NCBI GenBank assembly: GCA_003354055.1
Contig: PIVQ01000389.1
Span: 1 to 6,829, forward strand
Length of the DNA stretch: 6,829 nt
Direction: 5' to 3'
DNA from: Desulfobacteraceae bacterium
Lineage (GTDB): Bacteria > Desulfobacterota > Desulfobacteria > Desulfobacterales > Desulfobacteraceae
Under the pieces are notes generated by a model that saw nothing but the letters and a program-made list of their open reading frames with translations, was not told where the DNA came from and did no database searches. Position numbers and translations under genes: made by a program. This document shows positions 1 through 5,951 of the stretch, piece by piece. Positions within the stretch are counted from its first letter, which is position 1; every line of letters begins with the position of its first letter.

Positions 1-115
1 GCCCTTCGACACCGTCGTGGGCCTCCAGAGGCAAATACCCGTTTTCCTCCAGTACTGTGACCACAAATGATCTGACATCAGAATCATCATCTACCACAAG
101 TACCTTTTTGCTCAT
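1..115 (-). CDS. Response regulator receiver domain protein (N-terminal fragment, cut by window edge)
   Basis: The 38 visible residues begin MSKKVLVVDDDSDVRS, the first beta strand and acidic pocket (D9-D11) of a CheY-like receiver, followed by the alpha-1 helix and the second strand ending near EAHDGVEG. The phosphoacceptor aspartate and any output domain lie outside the window. The start codon shares one base with the TAA stop of the upstream hybrid kinase (TAATG), and an AAGGAGG Shine-Dalgarno sequence sits 7 nt upstream, inside the kinase's last codons, so the two genes are almost certainly translationally coupled. By context it is the likely partner of one or both kinases encoded just upstream. 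Whether it is a stand-alone receiver, a DNA-binding regulator or another hybrid cannot be told from here. Confidence 0.9.
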   Translation of the reverse strand, partial: MSKKVLVVDDDSDVRSFVVTVLEENGYLPLEAHDGVEG

Positions 116-129
116 TATTCATCCTCCTT
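113..129 (-). promoter_or_regulatory. TAATG stop/start overlap with Shine-Dalgarno for the downstream response regulator
   Basis: On the minus strand AAGGAGG (129-123) precedes ATG (115-113) by 7 nt. The A of this ATG is also the last base of the hybrid kinase stop codon TAA (117-115). This is a classical termination-reinitiation arrangement and fixes the start of the partial response regulator. Confidence 0.85.
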
Positions 130-1668
130 GGTCAGTCTGGCATCTTCGGCTGCAACGGGCTCAAATGGAAGTCTTATGATGAAACTTGTGCCCTTTCCCA
201 ATTCGCTTTTAATATCAATACGTCCCTTGTGCTCTTCCACCAGCTTGCCTGTGACCAGCAAGCCCAGACCGGTACCTTTACCGCCCTTGCTGCTGAACAT
301 AGGATTAAACAGCTGTGACATGATGTCGTCATCCATACCGCAGCCATTGTCTTCTACGGACAGGCAAAGGACATTGCCGGATTCAATAGAGGTTGCGATT
401 TGAATCATGAACGCCTTGGACGTATCCTCGTCTTCCAGGCAGGCATCCATAGCATTATTGATCAGGTTGAGCAATGCCCTGTGGATGGTTCTCGGATCCG
501 CCACAACGTCCCCAATATCAGGGTCGGTCTTGGCCCTTATACCGATATCCTTGGCCGCGGCCAGATCAGCTACAAGCGTGACCACATCATCCACGATCTC
601 TGCCGGCGAACAGGGCTGAAACTCAGGCTCCCGTTCCTTGGAATAGGTGAGCAGATCCTGAGTAAGATCCGAGACCCGGCCGATATTATTCTTGATGGTT
701 TTCCACCCGGTTTTCAACTTTTCCGTGTTATTTTTTTTCATACCCACATCAACTACATAGGACCCCCCTTTGAGGCCGATGAGAATATTTTTAACATAGT
801 GGGCAAGCCCGCTCACGGTCTGCCCTACAGCGGCAAGTCGTTCGGACTGGACCAGTTCCTGCTCAAGCCGCTTGATTTCGGTTAAATCCTGGAAAAAATT
901 GACAATTCCCACGAACTCACCCTTTTCATGGAGCACGTTTGTGGCGTATCGAACCGGAACCGCCTGCCCCTCTTTTACCTCTAACATCATCTCTTTCCAG
1001 GGCATATCATCGGAGGAGTTCATTTTTTCAGCCGCGGCCTTGAAGATCTTTCCCACCTCAGGCAGGTAGAAATCATCAATACTCATCTTGTTCAGGACAT
1101 CTGCGGCAGGCACGTTAAAAATTCGTGCAGCCTCAGGATTGCAAACCACAATCTTCCACTCATGATCAAATGCCACAATGGCATCATGGCTGGAATGAAT
1201 CAGCAATTGCTGAAAATCTGATTTCCGGCGAATTTCTTCGGTGGCCTCTGAGACTTTCTGCTCTAAGTTTTTGGTATACCCTTCCAGTTGTTCCCGAATA
1301 TGAATTTTGGCTTTGGCCCGGTCTAGGGCAATGGCCAGGGATTCGTCACGCACAGGTTTGTTGATAAAATCAGAGGCCCCGTACTGGAGTGCTATTATGG
1401 TGGAATCTATATCCCCGTGCCCGGTCACAATAATGACTTCCTTATCCGCATCCTTTTCCTTGATCCTTTTGAGCAACTCCAGACCGTCCATCCCGGGCAT
1501 CTTGATATCGGTGACCACAATATCCGGATTCTCTGCTGCAAACACCTCTAACGCCTGCTCCCCGTTATAGGCGGTTACAGTCTCATATCCGTCGCTGCGC
1601 AAAGACATGGACAACAGCCGGACGATTATTTCTTCATCATCCACGATCAAAATTTTATTGGCTGACAT
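115..1668 (-). CDS. Hybrid receiver-PAS-histidine kinase
   Basis: A 517-residue cytosolic signalling protein without membrane segments. Residues 5-120 are a CheY-like receiver: acidic pair D10/D11, phosphoacceptor D54 in VVTDIKMPGMDG, conserved T82, and K104 in the NKP loop. Residues about 121-150 form a charged linker helix, probably coiled coil. Residues about 152-266 are a PAS domain ending in the usual DLTEIK. The kinase core follows: dimerisation helix with putative phospho-His H290 in SGLAHYVKN, N-box NLINNAMDAC (401-410), G1 box DNGCGM (440-445), an F-box-like FNPMFSSK (454-461) and G2 box GKGTGLGL (463-470). The residue after the histidine is Tyr rather than the Glu/Asp of standard HisKA kinases. 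The receiver-first order suggests it is itself a target of another kinase, plausibly the one encoded 17 bp upstream. The output is unknown; the response regulator overlapping its 3' end is the obvious candidate. Domain calls are secure, the signal is unknown. Confidence 0.95.
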   Translation of the reverse strand: MSANKILIVDDEEIIVRLLSMSLRSDGYETVTAYNGEQALEVFAAENPDIVVTDIKMPGMDGLELLKRIKEKDADKEVIIVTGHGDIDSTIIALQYGASDFINKPVRDESLAIALDRAKAKIHIREQLEGYTKNLEQKVSEATEEIRRKSDFQQLLIHSSHDAIVAFDHEWKIVVCNPEAARIFNVPAADVLNKMSIDDFYLPEVGKIFKAAAEKMNSSDDMPWKEMMLEVKEGQAVPVRYATNVLHEKGEFVGIVNFFQDLTEIKRLEQELVQSERLAAVGQTVSGLAHYVKNILIGLKGGSYVVDVGMKKNNTEKLKTGWKTIKNNIGRVSDLTQDLLTYSKEREPEFQPCSPAEIVDDVVTLVADLAAAKDIGIRAKTDPDIGDVVADPRTIHRALLNLINNAMDACLEDEDTSKAFMIQIATSIESGNVLCLSVEDNGCGMDDDIMSQLFNPMFSSKGGKGTGLGLLVTGKLVEEHKGRIDIKSELGKGTSFIIRLPFEPVAAEDARLTKEDE

Positions 1669-1680
1669 ATTGCTTTTTGG

Positions 1681-1688
1681 CCTCCTTA
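1681..1688 (-). promoter_or_regulatory. Shine-Dalgarno of the hybrid kinase overlapping the upstream stop codon
   Basis: On the minus strand TAAGGAGG (1688-1681) contains the TAA stop of the PAS-PAS kinase and, overlapping it, the AAGGAGG ribosome-binding site of the hybrid kinase. The spacing to ATG (1668) is 12 nt, somewhat long. No closer in-frame start exists and MSANKILIVDDEE is a standard receiver start, so ATG at 1668 is retained. A ribosome terminating on the first gene would sit on the binding site of the second. Confidence 0.75.
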
Positions 1689-3749
1689 ATCAATGGCTGG
1701 AAAACTAATGATGAATTTTGCGCCCTGACCTTCCGCACTCTCTATAGTTATGGTACCGCCGTAATCTTTTATAATTCCAAAACTTATACTGGTGCCAAGC
1801 CCGGTTCCCTTGCCGGTCTCCTTTGTGGTAAAAAACGGCTCGAAAATCTTACGTTGTACCGCATCACTCATGCCCATGCCTGTGTCAGACACACTGGCCA
1901 CCACCCGTCCGTCCTGAACACAGGTTTTAATGACAAGATTTTTCTTAACCGGACCTTCGGTTTTTTCCGCCTTCTCGTCCATGGCGTCAATGGCATTGGT
2001 AACAAGGTTGATAAAGACCTGTTCCAGGCGGTTGTGTTCCGCCCTGATTTCAGGGAGATTCTCATCCATGTCCCGGGTTATCTTGACAGAGTGAACCGTG
2101 AGCTGGTGACCTAAGACCTTGAACACATCATTAATGGGGTCATTGAGGTTCAGTTTCTTCAAATCCCGGTCAGACTGGCGGGCAAAATCCCTGACATGTT
2201 TGATTACGCCAGACGCCCTGGCCACATTATCAATGATGTCCTTGGCCATCATGACCAGCTCTTCATCAGGTATTTCCACCCCTTTTTTAATCATCTTCAA
2301 TATAAGATCCGCACAGATCTGGATCACGTTCAACGGCTGGTTGATCTCATGGGCCATGCCTGCGGCCATGGTTCCCAGAGTGGCCAGTTTCCCGGCCTGG
2401 ATGAGCTGGGTTTCTTTTTCAACGCTTTCGGTTATATCCGTGGACGAGGCAATGAGCACATCTCGATTGGAGTAGGTAGTGTTGACCACCTTAAAATTCA
2501 CAAAAAATTTTTCACCGGATTTTTTAAGATGCCGTTTTTTTGTAAACAGAATATCCTCGCCGTGGGCCAGACTTTTTAACCCGCTTTCAACCGTCTCGTC
2601 ATCCTGATCGCAAAGATCCATGAAGGCGCGTCCTAAGAGATCTGTTTTTGAATACCCGTAATCTCTTTCCACCCGGTGGTTAATATCCAGAATATCAAGA
2701 CTCAGGCTGTCAATGATAAAAATGGGGTTGGGGTTGTTGTTAAACAGGGACCTATATTTTTCTTCTGATTTTTTATATTTTTCATGGAGCTGTACCAGTT
2801 CCTGGTCCTGAAGTGCGATCTCCTGCTGAGCTGCCTTATCTTCACTTTTGTCCCGCAGGGTTTCTATGGCACCGATGATTTTACCGTCTGGAGATTTAAT
2901 GGGGGCTGCTGTAAAAAAGATCCACTTGCCCTTCTCCCCTATGTGGGGAAAAAATTCTTCGGCCTCCAGTGCCTCCATTACAATCTTTGATTTACGCCAG
3001 GACGTGCCGTAGTACTTCTTAATTTCTTCTTCGCTTAAGCCCTCCACCACAATATCTGCCAGGGTCGGCCGTTTGGCAGACCGAAACGGCACCCATTGAC
3101 GATCCGTGCCCACAAGCTCATAGGCATCATGGCCGGTAAGCTCTTCACAGGCCCTATTCCAGTGGGTGAGAATATGTTCATTGTTAATGATAAAAGTCGG
3201 AATCATGCTGCCTTGAATTATTTGGCTCAGCTCTTTTTCCATTTCCAGCAACTCTTCCCGCTCCGTCTTAAGATACTCGGTCTTTTTACTGGTAATATCC
3301 GTGATATGACCTGAAAAAGTGTCAAAGAGACAGACCAAATCATCCCGGCAGACATCCTTATCTGTAATTTTTTCCCTGACCCGAATTTTCTCTGCTTCGG
3401 TTTTGATCTGGCTTAGAAAGGAGACCACCTGGTAGGAATCCAGATCCAGAACCTCGATCCCGCGTTGTTCCAGTTCCTTAAGAATCGGAGCCAGGCTTTC
3501 ATCATTCTTCAACTTCAGCACCAGGTTTGCCCCGTCCAGCCCAAGAATATCGTTGTATTCGGTGGTAGTGGGAATTTCCAATGCCTTGGCACAGGCAACT
3601 CCCTCATTCTGAATCAGGGGATCTGCCACCAGAAGCACTTTAAGCTCCATGGGTGCAAAAACTGAATCCATCAGGCGATTAATTATCTCACAGCACGGAT
3701 CATTCCCGCCGATGATTGCGATATTCCGTTGGTTCAGGTCAAGCTTCAT
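1686..3749 (-). CDS. PAS-PAS sensor histidine kinase with Rossmann-like N-terminal domain
   Basis: A 687-residue protein with no signal peptide or membrane segment, hence probably cytosolic. Residues about 8-112 alternate strands and helices like a Rossmann or CoA-binding-type fold: NIAIIGGNDPCC, then LKVLLVADP, then ALEIPTTTEY and ANLVLKLKND. A coiled-coil linker (about 152-178) leads to PAS 1 (about 175-300), of a type with a WVPF...RPTLADIVVEG segment and GKWIFFTAAPI. A second helical linker (about 300-333) is followed by PAS 2 (about 330-445). The kinase core has the canonical H-box AHEINQPL (His467), N-box NLVTNAIDAM (581-590), G1 DTGMGM (622-627), F-box FEPFFTTK (636-643) and G2 GKGTGLG (646-652). 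All catalytic residues are present. It carries no receiver, so its phosphoryl acceptor must be elsewhere; the hybrid kinase directly downstream and the response regulator after it are candidates. It lies 54 bp behind the transporter gene. A GGAAGG ribosome-binding site 7 nt from ATG supports the start. The ligand is unknown. Confidence 0.95.
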   Translation of the reverse strand: MKLDLNQRNIAIIGGNDPCCEIINRLMDSVFAPMELKVLLVADPLIQNEGVACAKALEIPTTTEYNDILGLDGANLVLKLKNDESLAPILKELEQRGIEVLDLDSYQVVSFLSQIKTEAEKIRVREKITDKDVCRDDLVCLFDTFSGHITDITSKKTEYLKTEREELLEMEKELSQIIQGSMIPTFIINNEHILTHWNRACEELTGHDAYELVGTDRQWVPFRSAKRPTLADIVVEGLSEEEIKKYYGTSWRKSKIVMEALEAEEFFPHIGEKGKWIFFTAAPIKSPDGKIIGAIETLRDKSEDKAAQQEIALQDQELVQLHEKYKKSEEKYRSLFNNNPNPIFIIDSLSLDILDINHRVERDYGYSKTDLLGRAFMDLCDQDDETVESGLKSLAHGEDILFTKKRHLKKSGEKFFVNFKVVNTTYSNRDVLIASSTDITESVEKETQLIQAGKLATLGTMAAGMAHEINQPLNVIQICADLILKMIKKGVEIPDEELVMMAKDIIDNVARASGVIKHVRDFARQSDRDLKKLNLNDPINDVFKVLGHQLTVHSVKITRDMDENLPEIRAEHNRLEQVFINLVTNAIDAMDEKAEKTEGPVKKNLVIKTCVQDGRVVASVSDTGMGMSDAVQRKIFEPFFTTKETGKGTGLGTSISFGIIKDYGGTITIESAEGQGAKFIISFPAID

Positions 3750-3756
3750 GACTATT

Positions 3757-3762
3757 CCTTCC
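3757..3762 (-). promoter_or_regulatory. Shine-Dalgarno of the PAS-PAS kinase
   Basis: On the minus strand GGAAGG (within AAGGAAGGAA) lies 7 nt before ATG at 3749, supporting that start. No terminator-like hairpin with a T-run on the minus strand is seen in the 54-bp gap to the transporter stop, consistent with co-transcription. Confidence 0.7.
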
Positions 3763-3768
3763 TTTTTA

Positions 3769-3785
3769 TTATCAGGCCATGATAA
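3769..3785. repeat. Short inverted repeat in the transporter-kinase gap
   Basis: TTATCA (3769-3774) and TGATAA (3780-3785) are perfect complements around a 5-nt loop. The stem is AT-rich and has no U-tract in the direction of the operon, so it is a poor intrinsic terminator. It could be an mRNA processing hairpin, a protein site, or chance. Confidence 0.3.
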
Positions 3786-3803
3786 ACGCCTATCTACACT
3801 ATA

Positions 3804-5339
3804 TTAAAAGAACAACAAGGTGACAACCACAAAGGTCGGAATGAGAAACACCAATGAATACTTAAAAATGTATCCAAAGAAACTGGGCATCTCCACACCG
3901 GATTCAGTTGCAATGGACCTGACCATGAAGTTAGGGGCATTACCGATATAGGAGCAGGCACCAAAAAACACAGCTCCGGCAGACACCGCCTGGAGATAAA
4001 TGGCATGGTCGGTCATGAGCAGAGGTACTGACTGGCTTTCGGTCATGCCGGCGTAAAAGCTGCCCAGTGCGGTATTGAAAAAGGTGAGGTAGGTGGGGGC
4101 ATTGTCCAAAAAGGCAGACAGTATTCCCGTAACCCAGAAGTAATGCACAGGCTCCTGAACCGCGTTGATCAAAAAGGCAAATCCTCCCTTGGATCCGGCC
4201 TTAAGCAGGAGCAGACACGGAACCATGGTAATAAATATTCCGATGAACAGGTAGGCCACCTCCACAATAGGAAACCAGGAAAATTCATTTTCTTCCCGCA
4301 AAGGCCTTGGGGTCACCCAGAGAGATGCCAATCCAAGCACGATGAGAAGCCCGTCCCTGACCCAGTCCTGAACCGCCCGGTGGATACCGAAGGTCGAGAC
4401 CTCTCCAAGATCCAGAATCCCGCTCATGAGTACGGCACCCACAACACCTGCCAGAAAAAGAAAATTATAGATTCCTACAAGACGCAAGGGAGCTTTTTCA
4501 CCGTCGTCCGGCGGCGAGCCTCCCCCCTCCTTTTTATAATAATAGGAATCCAGACAAAAATAGACCGCCAGCAGAATACCTGCGGTCAGCAGCATGTGGG
4601 GCATAATCTTAAATGTCCAGAAAAAATCAACTCCATGAAGAAACCCTAAAAAAAGCGGGGGATCACCCAGAGGGGTCAGCGCCCCTCCCACATTGGCCAC
4701 CAGAAAAATAAAAAACACCACCATAAAGGTTTTATTTTTTCTGTGGGCATTGGCCCTGATAAAGGGCCGGATCATGAGCATGGCAGCCCCCGTGGTCCCC
4801 ATCCAGGACGCCAGTAATGCTCCGATGAGGATAATCACGGTATTTACAACAGGGGTTCCTCTCAGGGTTCCCCGGAGCAATATCCCGCCGGAAATGGTAA
4901 ACAAGGCCCAGAGCAGTATAATAAAAGGTACATAATCTGCTAAAATAATGTGAAAAATCTCATAAACCGCGAGCCCTTTGTAGGCCACGGTAAAAGGAAT
5001 GGCCAGACAGGCCGCCCAGAAAGCTGAAATTTTACCAAAATGATGGTGCCAGAAGGTCCCTGCAATCAGAGGAAGCAGGGCAATGGACAGAAGCATGCAG
5101 GCAAAGGGGATACAGGAGTAAAGGGGCAGTTCCTCCCCCAGGTTTCTATGTCCGTTATGCCCATCTGAAGAGCCGTTGGCCTGTTCATGAGATTTTTCCT
5201 GACCCTGGACTTCCGGAGTATCGTGGGTGGCATCAGCGGCATCCCCGTTGGCCGATGACGCATACCCCAAGGGAACCAATATCAGAAAAGCAAAGAAAAC
5301 TATAAGAGAAGTGATAACCGCACGTTGATCCAACCTCAT
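3804..5339 (-). CDS. Ion transporter superfamily carrier, CitMHS_2 / 'sodium:proton antiporter' type
   Basis: A 511-residue polytopic inner-membrane protein. Residues 1-28 look like a cleavable Sec signal peptide (LIVFFAFLILVPLGYASS). Residues about 29-68 form a hydrophilic His/Asp/Glu-rich segment predicted periplasmic, followed by PLYSCIPFACMLLSIALLPL, the first of about twelve membrane spans (near 74-94, 105-120, 128-152, 163-190, 205-222, 247-264, 286-308, 328-342, 358-379, 400-425, 445-465, 488-510). Two family signatures mark the re-entrant half-repeats of ion-transporter (ArsB/NhaD-like) proteins: NVGGALTPLGDPPL (216-229), and SAFLDNAPTY (408-417) with GNAPN (466-470). A WHHHFGKIS motif (97-105) is typical of the CitMHS_2 group as I recall it. 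Databases commonly name this group sodium:proton antiporter, but direct evidence for Na+/H+ rather than carboxylate transport is not in the sequence. The start is the only ATG after an in-frame TGA about 60 nt upstream, with AGGGGGA 7 nt before it. It is the first gene of the operon. Confidence 0.88.
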   Translation of the reverse strand: MRLDQRAVITSLIVFFAFLILVPLGYASSANGDAADATHDTPEVQGQEKSHEQANGSSDGHNGHRNLGEELPLYSCIPFACMLLSIALLPLIAGTFWHHHFGKISAFWAACLAIPFTVAYKGLAVYEIFHIILADYVPFIILLWALFTISGGILLRGTLRGTPVVNTVIILIGALLASWMGTTGAAMLMIRPFIRANAHRKNKTFMVVFFIFLVANVGGALTPLGDPPLFLGFLHGVDFFWTFKIMPHMLLTAGILLAVYFCLDSYYYKKEGGGSPPDDGEKAPLRLVGIYNFLFLAGVVGAVLMSGILDLGEVSTFGIHRAVQDWVRDGLLIVLGLASLWVTPRPLREENEFSWFPIVEVAYLFIGIFITMVPCLLLLKAGSKGGFAFLINAVQEPVHYFWVTGILSAFLDNAPTYLTFFNTALGSFYAGMTESQSVPLLMTDHAIYLQAVSAGAVFFGACSYIGNAPNFMVRSIATESGVEMPSFFGYIFKYSLVFLIPTFVVVTLLFF

Positions 5340-5342
5340 GTT

Positions 5343-5394
5343 CCAATCCCCCTGGGGTTTCTGGGTGCTGTTTCAGCCACGCCCGTTGGATTGG
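5343..5394 (-). promoter_or_regulatory. Potential leader stem-loop overlapping the transporter ribosome-binding site
   Basis: In the minus-strand transcript CCAAUCC (5394-5388) is perfectly complementary to GGAUUGG (5349-5343), which ends 3 nt before the AUG and includes part of the AGGGGGA Shine-Dalgarno (5353-5347). The 38-nt loop can itself form an inner hairpin: GCUG/CAGC (5377-5374 with 5370-5367) closed by AAA, flanked by GGG/CCC (5384-5382 with 5365-5363). The geometry could allow control of translation initiation. No RNA family was recognised. Pairing is read by eye and not energetically evaluated. Confidence 0.4.
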
Positions 5395-5497
5395 TACCGC
5401 CCTGCCGATGCTGCGCAGTTGGAGATCCCTGATGAACGCGACGCTGACTGAATCAAGCTGTAACCGAACAATAACAGGACACGCAATTTACAAATGC

Positions 5498-5503
5498 ATT
5501 ATA
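5498..5503 (-). promoter_or_regulatory. Candidate -10 hexamer for the minus-strand operon
   Basis: On the minus strand this reads TATAAT in an AT-rich context (TTTTATAATGC), about 160 nt upstream of the transporter start. No good -35 hexamer sits 16-18 bp upstream, where ATCATG-like sequence is found; an activator could compensate. It is the best -10 match I see for this operon, but weak evidence on its own. Confidence 0.35.
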
Positions 5504-5517
5504 AAATCACTAATCGA

Positions 5518-5527
5518 TATCATGATA
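5518..5527. promoter_or_regulatory. 10-bp perfect palindrome near the candidate operon promoter
   Basis: TATCATGATA is self-complementary and covers the position where the -35 element of the candidate promoter would lie, so it is a possible operator. The string CATGATAAA at its right half recurs in the transporter-kinase gap at 3778-3786. Short AT-rich palindromes arise easily by chance. Confidence 0.25.
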
Positions 5528-5553
5528 AAAGTCAAGGTGAAACCCAGAAGGCA

Positions 5554-5570
5554 ACAGGGCTAATGCCTGT
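5554..5570. repeat. Small inverted repeat
   Basis: ACAGG (5554-5558) and CCTGT (5566-5570) can pair around a 7-nt loop. There is no following T-run on the plus strand. It is noted as one of several small dyads in this intergenic region; function unknown. Confidence 0.2.
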
Positions 5571-5600
5571 AACTTATCCCTAACTATGATTTTTGGATAA

Positions 5601-5617
5601 TTACGCTGTACAGGTAA
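5601..5617. promoter_or_regulatory. Near-perfect 17-bp palindrome around CTGTACAG, possible operator
   Basis: CTGTACAG (5606-5613) is a perfect 8-bp palindrome. It is flanked by TTAC (5601-5604) and GTAA (5614-5617), themselves complementary, so only G5605 is unpaired. This is the most symmetrical dyad in the intergenic region and a reasonable candidate for binding a dimeric regulator. No known operator consensus was matched. Confidence 0.35.
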
Positions 5618-5700
5618 ACGCAGATGAAACCATTACAATGACGTAAGTGATTATAACGTAAAGGATAAAAAATCATACCAAGTCTACATTCCCCCCTGAC

Positions 5701-5728
5701 TATCACCTTGCCAACCCCGGGGGTGATA
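5701..5728. repeat. Inverted repeat TATCACC / GGTGATA with GC-rich centre
   Basis: TATCACC (5701-5707) and GGTGATA (5722-5728) are perfect 7-bp complements. The intervening segment contains the palindrome CCCCGGGG (5715-5722), which overlaps the right arm, so the two structures are alternatives. No T-run follows, so it is not a standard intrinsic terminator. It may be an operator or RNA structure. Confidence 0.35.
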
Positions 5729-5763
5729 TGATAAATCGTTAGTGTTACGAAAATCCAAACATA

Positions 5764-5801
5764 ATCTCGGAGACGGACGATGCCATCTCGGATACTTGAC
5801 A
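5764..5801 (+). promoter_or_regulatory. Phased 8-bp direct repeat next to a TTGACA hexamer
   Basis: ATCTCGGA occurs at 5764-5771 and 5785-5792, exactly 21 bp apart, or two helical turns. A perfect sigma70-type -35 hexamer TTGACA follows at 5796-5801. The expected -10 position (about 5819-5824, TGGTTT) is poor, so an activator-dependent promoter for the downstream FapA-like gene is possible but unproven. An imperfect hairpin GAGACGG/CCATCTC (5770-5776 with 5783-5789) lies within the same segment. Confidence 0.3.
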
Positions 5802-5951
5802 TAGCTGTGGATCTGGAATGGTTTTCCTACAGGGGATTTTGCTGCCGTGGTCCGGCTGTGCCCCACCGAAATTTTCCGACACAGGAGTTACTATAAAATT
5901 GCCCATGATACAGCGACACCCTAATATCCCAGTCAGGCCCCAAAACAGATA

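Larger units (their letters stand above)
5340..5951. other. Divergent intergenic region without a convincing gene
   Basis: About 610 bp separate the minus-strand operon from the plus-strand FapA-like gene. Reading frames here are short, lack good ribosome-binding sites and resemble no family I know. No tRNA, rRNA, CRISPR or insertion-sequence ends were seen. The part next to the transporter (5340-5470) is GC-richer; 5470-5680 is AT-rich. The separately listed palindromes, direct repeat and promoter-like hexamers suggest a regulatory region. Its length leaves room for an unannotated small RNA. Confidence 0.7.

Noticed and set aside
128..885. Plus-strand open frames opposite the hybrid kinase
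   Set aside because: They lie wholly antisense to a kinase with complete catalytic motifs, show no family resemblance and are expected shadows of its codon usage.
1677..2579. Plus-strand open frames of 118-145 codons opposite the PAS-PAS kinase
   Set aside because: Antisense to the conserved kinase core; the encoded peptides resemble no known protein.
4143..4935. Plus-strand frames opposite the transporter
   Set aside because: Antisense to conserved membrane spans and signature motifs; low-complexity basic peptides typical of reversed membrane-protein codons.
5386..5415. Possible sigma54 promoter (GG...GC spacing near TTGGTACCGCCCTGC)
   Set aside because: The GG and GC elements are 11 rather than 12 bp apart and the flanking bases do not match the TGGCAC-N5-TTGC consensus.
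5584..5866. Two overlapping minus-strand frames of 60-72 codons in the divergent region
   Set aside because: No usable ribosome-binding site, no recognisable domain, and they overlap each other in different frames and cross the inverted repeats; treated as non-coding.
5892..5897. TATAAA as a -10 element for the FapA-like gene
   Set aside because: No acceptable -35 hexamer at 16-18 bp upstream; common AT-rich string.
5340..5951. Mobile element ends, tRNA gene, CRISPR array or c-di-GMP riboswitch in the long intergenic region
   Set aside because: No terminal inverted repeats with target duplications, no cloverleaf, no regularly spaced repeats, and no match by eye to the conserved cores of the GEMM riboswitch.
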